64,000 nucleotides of DNA from CAWIHS01 sp963836005 (GTDB lineage: Bacteria > Pseudomonadota > Gammaproteobacteria > GRL18). The DNA is taken from NCBI GenBank assembly GCA_963836005.1, contig CAWIHS010000004.1, positions 434,001 through 498,000 of the forward strand. The letters run 5' to 3'. This document shows, piece by piece, positions 36,398 to 45,287 of this stretch (position 1 is its first letter; every line of letters begins with the position of its first letter). Below the pieces are notes generated by a model. That model was not told the DNA's origin, made no database searches, and was given only the letters and a program-made list of their open reading frames with translations. Made by a program: the position numbers and the translations under genes.

Positions 36398-39300
36398 TTA
36401 TTCCTGCATCTCCTTGTCGAGCCGCTTGCGGGTGTCACCGGGCGATCCGGTGTTCTGCGCGAGTTTGTCGTAAGCCACCGGCACCACGAACAGGGTAAAC
36501 AGCGTCGCCGCCATCACCCCGCTGAGAATCACGGTACCGATCACCAGGCGGGTCTCGGTGCCGGCACCTGATGAAAGCAATAGCGGTATCGAACCGGCTA
36601 TCGTGGTGATGCCGGTCATCACGATCGGCCGCAGGCGCACGCCGGCGGCCTCGAACAGGGCGTCATGAAAAGACCGTCCGGCGTCGCGCAGCTGGTTGGC
36701 GAACTCGACGATCAGAATACCGTTCTTGGCCGAAAGACCGATCAGCATGATCAGACCGATCTGACTGTAGATATTCAACGACTGGCCGGTCAGATACAAC
36801 CCGAGCAGTGCCCCGGCCATGGCCAGGGGCACCGTCAACATGATCACCAGCGGGTGCAGCCAGCTTTCGAACTGTGCAGCCAGCACCAGGTATACGACCA
36901 CGATGCCGAGCAGCATGATGAACAGAACCGAGCTGCCGGCAAACTTGAAGTCCTGTGACTGGCCCTTGTAGTCGATGATGACCTGATCCGGCAGGTGTTC
37001 ATCGACCAGTGTTTCGAGGTAGGTCAGTGCCTCACCCAGAGACAGCCCTTCGGCCAGATTCGCCTGTAGCGTGATTGCACGCACGCGATTGTAGCGATTC
37101 AGGCTGATGGAATCGGCAAATTCTTCGATACGCACCAGGTTCGATAGCGGGATCAGTGCATCGGTGCGCGCCGAGCGGACGTAAAGGTTCTCCAGGTCGG
37201 TGGGTGTACGCTGGGCGCTGCGTTCACCTTCGACGATGACATCGTATTCCTCACCCGCATCGATATAGGTGGTGACCCGGCGAGAACCCAGCATGGTCTC
37301 CAGTGTGCGGCCAATCGTGTTGATGGTTACACCGAGATCAGCGGCACGATCATAGTCGATGACGAATTGCAGTTGCGGCTTGGTTTCTTTGTAGTCCCAG
37401 TCGAGACCGACCAGCCCCGGATTGTTCTGCTCGATCTGTTTTCGCAAAATGTCGCGCCATTCGGCCAGCTCCTGATAAGTGCCGCCGCCGATGACAAACT
37501 GCACCGGTTTCTGCAAGCGCCCACCGAAACCCTGTCTCATCACCGGAAATGCACGTACACCCGGCAGGTCAGCCATGCGCTTGCGCACATCGGCCATGAT
37601 CTCCCACGCCGAACGGCGTGATGACCAGTCGCTGAGCACGTTGATCACGATGCCGGTGTTGAAAATCTCATAGTTGCCGAAAGCACGCGGTGCTCGCACC
37701 AGCAGGCGCGAGATCTCACCGTTCTCGACCAGCGGCATCATACGTGTTTCGATTTCGGTCATGTACTCGGCGATGTACTGGTAAGAGGCACCCTCGGGGC
37801 CCGACACCAGCAGAAAAAACGCACCGCGGTCTTCCTTGGGCGCGTATTCCTGCGGGATGTGTTGCAGTAACCAGGCCGAGCCTGCCAGAATCGCAGCAAA
37901 GGCCGCGGCCATGATCCAGGCGTGCCGGAGCGCCCCGCGTAATAGTTTCAGATAGCCGTTGCGTATTTTTTTGAATCCACTGTTAATCTTTTCGCTGAGC
38001 CAGCCCTGGCGTTCCACCGGCGGCAATATCTTCGACGCCAGCATCGCCGACAAGGTCAGTGCGATAAAACTGGAGAACGAAACCGCAGCGGCCATGGTCA
38101 GCGCGAACTCGGAGAACAGGCGGCCGAGATCACCCTGCAGGAAAGCAATCGGAATAAACACGAACACCAGTACCACTGTGGTGGCGATCACCGCAAAGCC
38201 AACCTGGCGCGTGCCGCGAAAGGCCGCGACCAGCCGGGTCTCACCGTGTTCCTCCATGCGTCGATGTATGTTCTCCAGCACGACGATGGCGTCGTCCACC
38301 ACCAGGCCTATCGCCAGCACCAACGCAAGCAGGGTGATGATATTGATGGTGAAGCCCAGCGCCAGCAACACGGTGAAGCTGGCGACCAGCGATACCGGCA
38401 CCGTCACCGCCGGCACCAGCATCGCTCGCACACCGCCAAGAAACAGGTAGATCACCCCGATCACCAGCATGATCGCGATCGCGAGTGTCTTGAACACCTC
38501 CCGGATCGCGCCCTCGATGAACACCGAACTGTCATAGCTCTGCTTGATTGCCATGCCTACGGGCAGGGTGGGGTTGATGCGTTCGGCCTCGGCCTTGGCC
38601 GCCTGCGCCACCGCCAGCGTGTTCGCCGTGGACTGCTTGATGATGCCAATACCGACCATGGGTTCGCGATTACCGCGGAAAAACAAGCGGTCTTCGGCCG
38701 CACCGCGTTCGACCCGGGCGACATCACCGAGCCTGACCAGATAACCGCCCTGACCCTGGCCGAGCACCAGCTTGCTGAAATCCTCGGCAGAACGGAAGTT
38801 GCGTTTGATGCGCACGGTAAACTGGCGTTCCTCCGAATCGATACTGCCTGCCGGCAGCTCGATGTTCTCGGCCCGCAGCGCAGCCTCGACATCGGCCACG
38901 GTCAGGCCGCGCGCGGCCAGGGCGCGTCGGTCGAGCCAGATGCGCATCGCGTAGACCTGGCCACCGCCGACGCGTACCCGCGCGACGCCCTCCAGTACCG
39001 AGAAACGATCGACCAGGTAACGCGACGCATAGTCGGTTATTTCAGGCACCGACAGGCGGTCACTGACCAGGTTGAGCCACATGATGACGTTTTCATTGCT
39101 GTCGACTTTCTGTATTTCAGGGGGGTCGGCCTCGTCCGGCAGCTCAGCGAGCACGGCAGAGACACGATCACGGATGTCATTGGCGGCGGCGTCCACATCG
39201 CGGTTGATCGAAAACTCGATACTGATGACCGAGCGGCCATCCTCACTTTGTGAATCGATAAAACGTATGCCTTCGACACCGGCAATACGGTCTTCGATGA

Positions 39301-39496
39301 GTTCGGTAATGCGCGTCTCCACCACATTCGCAGCGGCGCCAGGATAGATCGTCTCGATCGACACCACCGGCGCATCGATATCGGGGTACTCGCGCAGCGG
39401 CAGACGATCGAAGGATAACAGGCCAAAGGTGACCAGCAGCAACGACATCACCGCGGCCAGTACCGGTCGTGTGATTGCGATATCTGACAGGATCAT
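36398..39496 (-). CDS. RND-family efflux permease (HAE1/AcrB type)
   Basis: 1,032 residues, 12 predicted membrane helices and two large periplasmic loops. It begins MILSDIAITRPVLAAVMSLL, the usual RND start. TM4 carries the proton-relay aspartates in LAIGLVVDDAIVVLENI, and NIYSQIGLIMLIGLSAKNGI is the TM10-11 motif. This is a drug/proton antiporter that works with the adaptor encoded immediately upstream and a TolC-type channel not present here. ATG overlaps the adaptor stop by 4 bp (translational coupling). Markedly GC-rich compared with most of the window, and fenced by transposase remnants, so lateral acquisition is likely. Substrate not predictable. Confidence 0.94.
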   Translation of the reverse strand: MILSDIAITRPVLAAVMSLLLVTFGLLSFDRLPLREYPDIDAPVVSIETIYPGAAANVVETRITELIEDRIAGVEGIRFIDSQSEDGRSVISIEFSINRDVDAAANDIRDRVSAVLAELPDEADPPEIQKVDSNENVIMWLNLVSDRLSVPEITDYASRYLVDRFSVLEGVARVRVGGGQVYAMRIWLDRRALAARGLTVADVEAALRAENIELPAGSIDSEERQFTVRIKRNFRSAEDFSKLVLGQGQGGYLVRLGDVARVERGAAEDRLFFRGNREPMVGIGIIKQSTANTLAVAQAAKAEAERINPTLPVGMAIKQSYDSSVFIEGAIREVFKTLAIAIMLVIGVIYLFLGGVRAMLVPAVTVPVSLVASFTVLLALGFTINIITLLALVLAIGLVVDDAIVVLENIHRRMEEHGETRLVAAFRGTRQVGFAVIATTVVLVFVFIPIAFLQGDLGRLFSEFALTMAAAVSFSSFIALTLSAMLASKILPPVERQGWLSEKINSGFKKIRNGYLKLLRGALRHAWIMAAAFAAILAGSAWLLQHIPQEYAPKEDRGAFFLLVSGPEGASYQYIAEYMTEIETRMMPLVENGEISRLLVRAPRAFGNYEIFNTGIVINVLSDWSSRRSAWEIMADVRKRMADLPGVRAFPVMRQGFGGRLQKPVQFVIGGGTYQELAEWRDILRKQIEQNNPGLVGLDWDYKETKPQLQFVIDYDRAADLGVTINTIGRTLETMLGSRRVTTYIDAGEEYDVIVEGERSAQRTPTDLENLYVRSARTDALIPLSNLVRIEEFADSISLNRYNRVRAITLQANLAEGLSLGEALTYLETLVDEHLPDQVIIDYKGQSQDFKFAGSSVLFIMLLGIVVVYLVLAAQFESWLHPLVIMLTVPLAMAGALLGLYLTGQSLNIYSQIGLIMLIGLSAKNGILIVEFANQLRDAGRSFHDALFEAAGVRLRPIVMTGITTIAGSIPLLLSSGAGTETRLVIGTVILSGVMAATLFTLFVVPVAYDKLAQNTGSPGDTRKRLDKEMQE

Positions 39497-40596
39497 GGTT
39501 GCTGATCTACTGCAGGTTTTTCGAGCAGCTGGTGCAGGCCAGTGGTGCCATCGTCAATGGCACGAATGCTCACCTTGCTGCCAGGCCGAACCTTGAGCGT
39601 GCCATCGGTGATCACCCGCTCACCAGCACTCAGACCATCGACTACCTCGACCTGGCCCGGCCGTCGCGTGCCGATCCGCACTTCGCGGCGTTCGACCGTG
39701 TTGTCGGTGGCATCGACGACGAAGACGAACTGCTTCTGGCCCTGAGCGACCAGGCATTCTTCCGGTATCACGATGGATTGTCGCACTGCAGTCTGCAGTT
39801 CAACCTGCATCAGCATACCCGGCTTCAGCGCATGGTCCGGGTTCTGCAGCAGCGCGCGTACGATCACGGTGCGCGTTACCGGGTCGACACGGCTGTCGAT
39901 ACTTTTCACCAGGCCTTGAAAATCGCGGCCCTCCCACGCACGCGTGCTGGCAGTCACCGGCATGCCCGCGGCAAGACGGCCAAGATAGCCGGCCGGGACC
40001 GAAAAATCGAGTTTCATCACGCTGTCGTCGTCCAGTGTGGATATCAGGTCACCGGGCTCGACCAGGGTGCCGATACTGATATTGCGCAGGCCGACAACGC
40101 CGGCAAAGGGCGCCAGCACCAGCCGGTCTGCGAGGCGCGATTCGATCGCGGCAAAGCGGGCACGACTGGCCTCCCACACACGTCGTTGTTCATCGAGCTG
40201 CGACTCGGAAGCGCTTTGCTGCACGCGCAACGACTTGATGCGCCGATACTGTCGTTTCGCCTCATCCACCGTGACACTTGCCTCCTCCAGCAGGGCGTGC
40301 TCCTCATCGTCGGTCATCTCGATCAGCACCTGGCCAGCTTTGACGCGATCGCCGTCGTCAAAATTGATCGCTGTGACGGTCTCGGTGACCGAGGTGGTCA
40401 ATTCAACGGATTCATTCGCACGCAAAGTACCCAGCGCTTCGATGCGGTCTTCGATGGTGGCCAGCTCTGCTTCCGTGACGAACACCGGTGTCACCGCGGG
40501 AGGCGCGGCATAGGCGAAACCGGATACAAGTATCAGACCGGTCATCAGCAGTCGGCCAAGCATCGGAATACAGGACAGTGGACAAATGTGCATCAA
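39493..40596 (-). CDS. RND efflux periplasmic adaptor (membrane fusion protein)
   Basis: 367 residues. An N-terminal signal peptide (LLMTGLILVSGFAYAAPP) is followed by a HlyD/AcrA-type body: lipoyl half-motifs around INFDDGDRVKAGQVLIEMTD and LVLAPFAGVVGLRNISIGTL, a short helical hairpin between (KRQYRRIKSLRVQQSASESQ), a beta-barrel (LDFSVPAGYLGRLAAGMPVT), and the membrane-proximal domain with RVITDGTLKVRPGSKVSI. It bridges the permease and an outer-membrane channel. First gene of a two-gene operon; the stop overlaps the permease ATG. No local regulator gene is present, unlike many such operons. Confidence 0.92.
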   Translation of the reverse strand: MMHICPLSCIPMLGRLLMTGLILVSGFAYAAPPAVTPVFVTEAELATIEDRIEALGTLRANESVELTTSVTETVTAINFDDGDRVKAGQVLIEMTDDEEHALLEEASVTVDEAKRQYRRIKSLRVQQSASESQLDEQRRVWEASRARFAAIESRLADRLVLAPFAGVVGLRNISIGTLVEPGDLISTLDDDSVMKLDFSVPAGYLGRLAAGMPVTASTRAWEGRDFQGLVKSIDSRVDPVTRTVIVRALLQNPDHALKPGMLMQVELQTAVRQSIVIPEECLVAQGQKQFVFVVDATDNTVERREVRIGTRRPGQVEVVDGLSAGERVITDGTLKVRPGSKVSIRAIDDGTTGLHQLLEKPAVDQQP

Positions 40597-40728
40597 ATCA
40601 GCATCTCCCGGAATTGACCCGGCTGTTCAGTCCGGGTTTTTTGTTGCGACAATCTACACACTTTATAGGTTTCATGAACGTGAGAATATCACGACAGTGT
40701 TTCGATCAGTCTTCTAAACGATTCAGGT

Positions 40729-40810
40729 CATTGCCAGCGAAGCGAAGCAATCTCCCGGTAGTCACGCAAGGCCGACTGGGATTGCCACGCCGCTGTCGCG
40801 GTTCGCAATG
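40729..40810. repeat. Palindromic extragenic repeat upstream of the RND operon
   Basis: CATTGCCAGCGAAGCGAAGC opens and CGCGGTTCGCAATG closes an ~82-bp imperfect hairpin, with an inner GATTGCCACGCCGCTGTCGC. Palindromes of this CATTGCGAGCGAAGCGAAGC type are scattered in many bacterial genomes. Only one copy is seen here. It lies between the RND operon promoter side and an IS110 fragment. Confidence 0.6.
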
Positions 40811-40876
40811 CCTGTTAAAGGCCTTTGTCAATATTTAGTGTTCAGCAAATGCAATATTTGGATCAAATTGTATCTT

Positions 40877-41000
40877 CTAAGTGACTACATGGCAGGCGAT
40901 GCGTAAGAGATTTCTGGCGATCATACACACAGCCTCAGCAGGCTTTCGTCCCTGCCTTTTTAGCCGATCGTAATATGCTCTAACATAGTCGTAATTCAGA
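40877..41000 (-). pseudogene. IS110-family transposase, C-terminal fragment
   Basis: Minus-strand LNYDYVRAYYDRLKRQGRKP followed by AEAVCMIARNLLRIACHVVT and TAG (40877-40879). The YY-x-R-L-x-x-x-G-K-x-P-x-x-A...A-R-K-L-L-R-I pattern is the C-terminal end of IS110-type transposases. Confidence 0.7.
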
Positions 41001-41023
41001 CAAGCACCCCAGAAGGATAGGAA

Positions 41024-41322
41024 ATTCAATGACATTTTTCAATCTATAAGTTAAAAATCTTCTCGTTTTGTTGATTCAGATCAGCTAAGAAGTGGATGAA
41101 ATATTCAGAAAAATTGAGTCAAAAAACTGAAACAGGCTGTTTTGGCAGAATTTCCCCAATGCCGAGACGATAAATACCCTGCTCGCAAATTTTGAATATT
41201 GCAGTATGGCCAGAAAATGAAGATTGTTTAATGGCTCACCAGAAAACACATTGATTAAATTCATAATCAGGAACAGACTGCCCATCCCTATCATCAATTG
41301 GCACATCCTGGTTGTATAATTA
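41024..41322 (-). mobile_element. IS91-like remnant: element end and transposase tail
   Basis: Starts at the boundary string AGGATAGGAAATTCAA (about 41016) and continues with the AT-rich terminal region closely similar to 42600-42830. It ends with minus-strand codons DDRDGQSVPDYEFNQCVFW and TGA at 41236-41238. The remnant breaks at about 41322, directly at the start of the sulfatase tail, which it truncates. Confidence 0.75.
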
Positions 41323-41779
41323 CAATATGTTTGCCTACCTGGACGGGGATTTTATGACAAAGATTTCCCAATTCATCCGCGATGGCGGTAAGCCTTCGGA
41401 GCTTCCCGAAAAGAACTGGCGTCCCGATCTCTCCAAGCGTGGTGCTATTCGCAGTGTGTACGATGGCCGCTACAAACTCAATCGCTATTCCTCACCGCAG
41501 GAACACCATATACCCCGATCGATTGAAGAGTTGTTTGCGAATAACGATGTCGAACTGTTCGATCTTGAAAGCGATCCAAAAGAGATGAATAAGCTTGCCA
41601 CGAATAGACGTGGTAACGGTGACTTGCTGATTGCGATGAACGATAAGTTAAATGCTTTGATCGAATCAGAGATCGGCGAGGACAACGGATAAATGCTGCC
41701 CGGCGGAGAAGACGCAAATTGGAAACCAGACCCGAGCATCAGCAAGTTGCGCATGCAGATAAGGCTGGCGACGTGTTGA
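41312..41779 (+). pseudogene. Sulfatase, C-terminal fragment with an in-frame stop
   Basis: The frame encodes FAYLDGDFMTKISQFIRDGG, IRSVYDGRYKLNRYSSPQEH, VELFDLESDPKEMNKLA and MNDKLNALIESEIGEDNG. This is the C-terminal subdomain of type I (formylglycine) sulfatases, where ELYDLESDPxExxNLA is characteristic. TAA at 41690-41692 interrupts it, yet the same frame continues MLPGGEDANWKPDPSISKL, a natural continuation, to TGA 41777-41779. The catalytic C-x-P-x-R region is absent; the 5' side is an IS91-like remnant. Confidence 0.8.
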
Positions 41780-41897
41780 ATACAGCTTTATTGCAGATGC
41801 TCCACAACGATCGGATCATATAAGCTAGTCAATAACCGTCTGATAATCGATCCCCCTAAAATCAGAATACACGAACATAATTCATCTCCAATAGCAA

Positions 41898-42185
41898 TTA
41901 GCCGACCATGCCGATTAAAAAGACGGTGAAGATTGTGCAGAGGGGAATCGCCAATATCAGCGTTAAGATGCCGATGACTTTTGTCTTCGGACTCAGTGCT
42001 GAGACCAGTCCAGTTACTAGCGCCACGAAGCCGGTGGCAACGGCGGAAAAAAAGTAATACTGCACGCATCTTGTTTGGCAAGCGCGCGACTCAAAAGGTC
42101 CCGACAGCAGGTTCATGGTCATTAGCGCCGTCAGTGTACAGGCAACCAGCGCCGAGACTACTCCTAATGTGGCTATCATCTTCAT
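41898..42185 (-). CDS. Small membrane protein, unrecognised
   Basis: 95 residues with three hydrophobic stretches: VVSALVACTLTALMTMNLL (about 8-26), FFSAVATGFVALVTGLVSA (about 45-63) and VIGILTLILAIPLCTIFTVF (about 70-90). A loop between the first two holds two cysteines (RACQTRCVQYY), possibly a disulfide outside the membrane. Starts at ATG 42185 with a weak ribosome-binding site. I do not recognise a family. The opposite-direction sulfatase fragment suggests this pair arrived with, or was left by, the same rearranged segment. Confidence 0.6.
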   Translation of the reverse strand: MKMIATLGVVSALVACTLTALMTMNLLSGPFESRACQTRCVQYYFFSAVATGFVALVTGLVSALSPKTKVIGILTLILAIPLCTIFTVFLIGMVG

Positions 42186-42267
42186 GAGACTGTTCTCTCT
42201 AGTAAATTATTTGGAGAGCGTTCGCCCTTCTAGTTCAGTTGTTCAGGCTTGACGAATTCTCGCGTTA

Positions 42268-42570
42268 TCAGCATGCCAGTTTTTCCAGATCGCATCTATC
42301 CGTATTACCGAATTCCTTCAGGCGGCTGAAGAATTCATTGTGTTCGATGTAATGACTCCCGTCGCAAGAAAAGTTCTTGCCGATCATTTCGTTGAGACGG
42401 TTAACCGATGCACTGCGAAGATAGATTTGTTCATCTGAAAGCCTCAAGCGCTTGAACTCATCCAGCACCAGGCTTCTGATTCTGTGCCTCGATTCGGGGC
42501 TCTCATCCTTCGTAAGACAGCGATGGGAAACTATCCAGAAATCCTGGCGCAAAAACTTCTTCTTTGACAT
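42268..42570 (-). CDS. Small charged hypothetical protein
   Basis: 100 residues from ATG 42570 (MSKKKFLRQDFWIVSHRCLT); the open frame extends upstream but that part overlaps an IS91-like end (about 42596), so the shorter start is preferred. Contains a helical charged middle (SRHRIRSLVLDEFKRLRLSD) and three cysteines. No signal peptide or membrane segment. No family recognised. Same strand as the small membrane protein gene 80 bp downstream, perhaps an operon. Its own promoter region has been replaced by the IS91-like remnant. Confidence 0.5.
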   Translation of the reverse strand: MSKKKFLRQDFWIVSHRCLTKDESPESRHRIRSLVLDEFKRLRLSDEQIYLRSASVNRLNEMIGKNFSCDGSHYIEHNEFFSRLKEFGNTDRCDLEKLAC

Positions 42571-42595
42571 AGATTCTGTAGTTATAAGGGTAAGG

Positions 42596-43316
42596 ATAGG
42601 AAATTCAATGACGTTTTTCAATCTATAAGTTAAAAATCATCACACTTTGTGAATTCAGAGCGGTTCAGAAGTGGATGTAATATTCAGAAAAATTGAGTCA
42701 AACGACTGAAATAGGCTGTTTTGGCTGAATTTCCCCAATGCCGAGACGATAAATACCCTTCACGCAAATTTTGAATATTGCAGTATGGCCAGAAAATGAA
42801 GATTGTATAATGGCTCACCAGGAAACACATTGATTGAATTCATAATCAGGAACAGACTGCCCATCCTTATCATCAATTGGCACATCCTGGTTGTGATCAT
42901 CACAGCCTGGCGGCCCTCGAGCAGTTAATATTGCAGGAGGTTCAGTGGTTTCACCCACCGATTTCAGTATCTTGATAATGACCGGTTTGGGCTGACATGG
43001 AGATTCTAGCCAGGTTGCTGGAATAAACCTTTCTGGATAAGAAGCGCATGGATGGCGGGGTAAAACGTTTCCGGCAGCCATCGACGCCACAGCAATAGCT
43101 AAAACGAACGGGATAGTCAGGATGGGTCTCTTTGGGGACACCTCTGGGTTTGCGCAGATAATGGGATTGGTGCAGATTGCCACGGCACATAGGGCATTGT
43201 CCTTCTCTGATCTGTTCAGCAATCAGGCGGTCAAGATCAAGAAGGCAATTGTAAAAAGTGTCCGGTAGGACTTGACCAGTACACGAGGGGATGGAGCCTA
43301 AAGAAGGAGATGACAC
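42596..43316 (-). mobile_element. IS91-like remnant with a zinc-ribbon accessory fragment
   Basis: From the right: ATG 43316 opens a frame with LDRLIAEQIREGQCPMCRGN, LHQSHYLRKPRGVPKETHPD and FSYCCGVDGCRKRFTPPSMR, an IS91-associated zinc-ribbon-like protein with CPxC and CCxxxxC pairs. Near 43000 it fuses to the C-terminal part of the transposase (KPVIIKILKSVGETTEPPAI, then TARGPPG and YEFNQCVSW, stop 42815), in a different frame. The element then ends with the AT-rich terminal region at AGGATAGGAAATTCAA (about 42593). The transposase catalytic part has been deleted between the two. An IS3-type end GTGTCCGGTAGGACTTGACC sits at 43260. Confidence 0.7.
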
Positions 43317-43468
43317 TATCCCGGTTTCTGGAGTTTTTCATACTATATATTTTCTGATGGCAATCTTAACATCACACCAATGAAACCTACACAGCATAGA
43401 CCAGAACTAAAACTCTGTAGCCGGGTAGGTCGAATCTAACTTTAAAAGAAAATGACAGCAGAGCTATT

Positions 43469-43609
43469 TTATGACTCTCTTGCCCTCTCAATCTCCGCAT
43501 TAGCTCTAGCTAACATCTTCTCAAGTTTAGCCTTCTCGCTAACCCAATATCCAAGATAGCTTACAGTGTCCATCTTATCAGGAATTTCAATAGTCTTTTC
43601 AGTATTCAT
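43469..43609 (-). CDS. 46-residue hypothetical protein
   Basis: ATG 43609 to TAA 43469, product MNTEKTIEIPDKMDTVSYLG then YWVSEKAKLEKMLARANAEI and ERARES. GAAGG stands 8 nt upstream of the ATG, a good ribosome-binding site for so short a frame. The C-terminal half is a charged amphipathic helix. It may be a small accessory or phage-type protein; no family recognised. Confidence 0.45.
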   Translation of the reverse strand: MNTEKTIEIPDKMDTVSYLGYWVSEKAKLEKMLARANAEIERARES

Positions 43610-43728
43610 CGCTTGTACCTTCGGTTGTTATAAGTAGTATATAGTATATATAGTCAAATACACAGCATACTGAGAAGTACGTCACAGAATCAAAAAGGGT
43701 CCACCTCCAGGGCCTCAAGAAGTAATAA

Positions 43729-44206
43729 ATGGGCTTTAATAAAATCGTAAAAAATCTGGAATCAATTTTTGACAAAGATAACATCGATGAGTCTCAGGCC
43801 GAAACATTGGATGGTTTACTTGTTGCACTGGAAAAACAGCAGGAAAAAATCAAGGCTAAAAGTAACTATTCAGCGTAATTGGAAAAACGTCATTGATATC
43901 AGGAATTTGTTGCAGAAGACGCCGTAAATGCGTCCATGCAGGCTTTATATAGCCAACCATGGCTATATAAACTTGAACTACAGGGATATGTAGTGAATGC
44001 CGATTATGCAGGAGCAATTATCTGCCTTCCACAAACACCTGATATCAATAACTTGCGACTTAATAAAAACATGCTGAATAGTTACGGCTAAAATAGACTC
44101 TGAAAGCAACAATAAAAAACGCAAAAAACTTAAAATGAAATTAAAAGTAATTAAGGTGCAATTAAGAAAAGGCTATAGTAAACGTGATTCAATTAACGGT
44201 GTCTGA
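43729..44206 (+). pseudogene. Small charged reading frame split by a MITE
   Basis: ATG 43729 begins MGFNKIVKNLESIFDKDNID then ESQAETLDGLLVALEKQQEK, ending prematurely inside the MITE at 43862. Removing the element and one copy of the GGCTAAAA duplication joins the codons so that the frame continues IDSESNNKKRKKLKMKLKVI, KVQLRKGYSKRDSINGV to TGA 44204-44206: 81 residues. The restored protein is helical, with an acidic N-terminal and strongly basic C-terminal half. Family unknown. This exact re-closure supports both the element boundaries and the reality of the gene. Confidence 0.65.
43862..44085. mobile_element. MITE family 1, copy C (224 bp)
   Basis: Left end GTAACTATTCAGCGTA (43862-43877); right end ATGCTGAATAGTTAC (44071-44085), complementary over the outer 13 bp. 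Exact 8-bp duplication GGCTAAAA at 43854-43861 and 44086-44093. Contains part of the central module (AGGAGCAATTATCTGCCTTC). Confidence 0.92.
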
Positions 44207-44373
44207 GGCTCCAGCTTTCTTAATCAATGTTTGTCTGTTACATTGTAATGGGTTAGAAAAAACGCCTGAGAATTACACTCCTTCAGCCCAACCCCGGGTG
44301 TTAGCCACTGATGTCAACGAAGGCGTGTGTAAAGTACAGGTTTGTAATGTAGAGAAAGCAAAAGCATAAAAGA

Positions 44374-44931
44374 TTAACGCAATTCTTCAATAGATTTTTT
44401 TCGTTCGAATACGAGAGGGCGAATAACAGCATAGCCCTGACCTGGCCAGTAAGCCAGTTCAGCCATAGCATTAGGAACGACTTTGATAAAGTCCTGAAAA
44501 TCACTAAGTGTGTAGCCGTAATCAGTAGCTGCATCATCACAAACACGAAACTCTACGCCCAACTGTTCATAATAGCGCATCCTTTCTACGGCTGATTTAT
44601 ATTTGTTATAGTTCTTTTTAGCTACGGTTACGATTTCTGTGCCGTGGATCAATACAATGACATTCATAAATTCAGGCGCTACGGCATAGGGTTCTTCCAT
44701 CAGTGTGTTCATATAGGAACGCACCCAATAAAGGGCAGAGTGGATTTTTTCCGGCTGATCCAGATAAAATTCAAATAATACCTTCTGCTCACCGGAAGCA
44801 TAGGGGGGTTGAATATACTCAGCACCCTTTGCCTTTGGTGCAGGTGGCTTGTCATCAGCCAGCAGATTTAACGGCAGCAGGCAGCAAAACCAGCAAAGGC
44901 AAATGATCAGATGTGAAGTTTTCATAGTCAT
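44374..44931 (-). CDS. Exported DsrE/DsrF-like protein
   Basis: 185 residues with a signal peptide (LIICLCWFCCLLPLNLLADD). The mature domain is DsrE-type: QKVLFEFYLDQPEKIHSALY, APEFMNVIVLIHGTEIV, KYKSAVERMRYYEQLGVEFR, VCDDAATDYGYTLSDFQDFI, KVVPNAMAELAYWPGQGYAV. The Cys in VCDD sits where DsrE homologues carry their sulfur-handling cysteine. Cytoplasmic DsrE relays sulfane sulfur during oxidation of stored sulfur; this exported relative is inferred to act on periplasmic sulfur compounds. Divergent from the small two-helix membrane protein gene. Confidence 0.85.
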   Translation of the reverse strand: MTMKTSHLIICLCWFCCLLPLNLLADDKPPAPKAKGAEYIQPPYASGEQKVLFEFYLDQPEKIHSALYWVRSYMNTLMEEPYAVAPEFMNVIVLIHGTEIVTVAKKNYNKYKSAVERMRYYEQLGVEFRVCDDAATDYGYTLSDFQDFIKVVPNAMAELAYWPGQGYAVIRPLVFERKKSIEELR

Positions 44932-45032
44932 CAGTATAGACCATGAAAATCACATTGCAATTTCATTTGTTATGCTACTCTATGCGTATTATAACCATTA
45001 TATGAATTTTTAAGAGTTACTATGAGGTTCAA

Positions 45033-45269
45033 ATGCTGAGATTTATTGATAAAATTCCATTTCCTGTATTAATCATTATTGCCTTGTTTCTGGCAATAGC
45101 ACCGTTGGGCAGTGAGCCTCATCTGGTGGAAAAGAGTCTAATGCTATTTTCTGGAACTCTGGTCAAACCGATTGATATTTTTGACCTTTTTCTGCATTCA
45201 GCGCCGCTTGTATTGCTGGCAATCAAGCTGTGGATTGCACTCACGAGAAAGCCGCAAGGCAACAGCTAA
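45033..45269 (+). CDS. Small two-helix membrane protein
   Basis: 78 residues, with helices at about 9-27 (PFPVLIIIALFLAIAPLG) and 52-68 (LFLHSAPLVLLAIKLWIAL). The linker has the conserved-looking SEPHLVEKSLMLFSGTLVKP and IDIFDLFLH. In databases this family is frequently labelled RND transporter, although it is far too small to be one; its true role is unknown. GAGG lies about 5 nt before the ATG. Divergent from the DsrE-like gene about 100 bp away. Confidence 0.7.
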   Translation: MLRFIDKIPFPVLIIIALFLAIAPLGSEPHLVEKSLMLFSGTLVKPIDIFDLFLHSAPLVLLAIKLWIALTRKPQGNS

Positions 45270-45287
45270 ATCTGCTGCAGAATCGGT

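Noticed and set aside
38246..40617. Long open frames antisense to the RND operon (335 and 380 residues)
   Set aside because: High G+C creates long antisense frames; the His/Gln-rich translations look random, while the minus-strand products are clear RND proteins.
44184..44369. 61-residue plus-strand open frame between the split gene and the DsrE-like gene
   Set aside because: No ribosome-binding site, no recognisable content, and overlaps the end of the restored frame.
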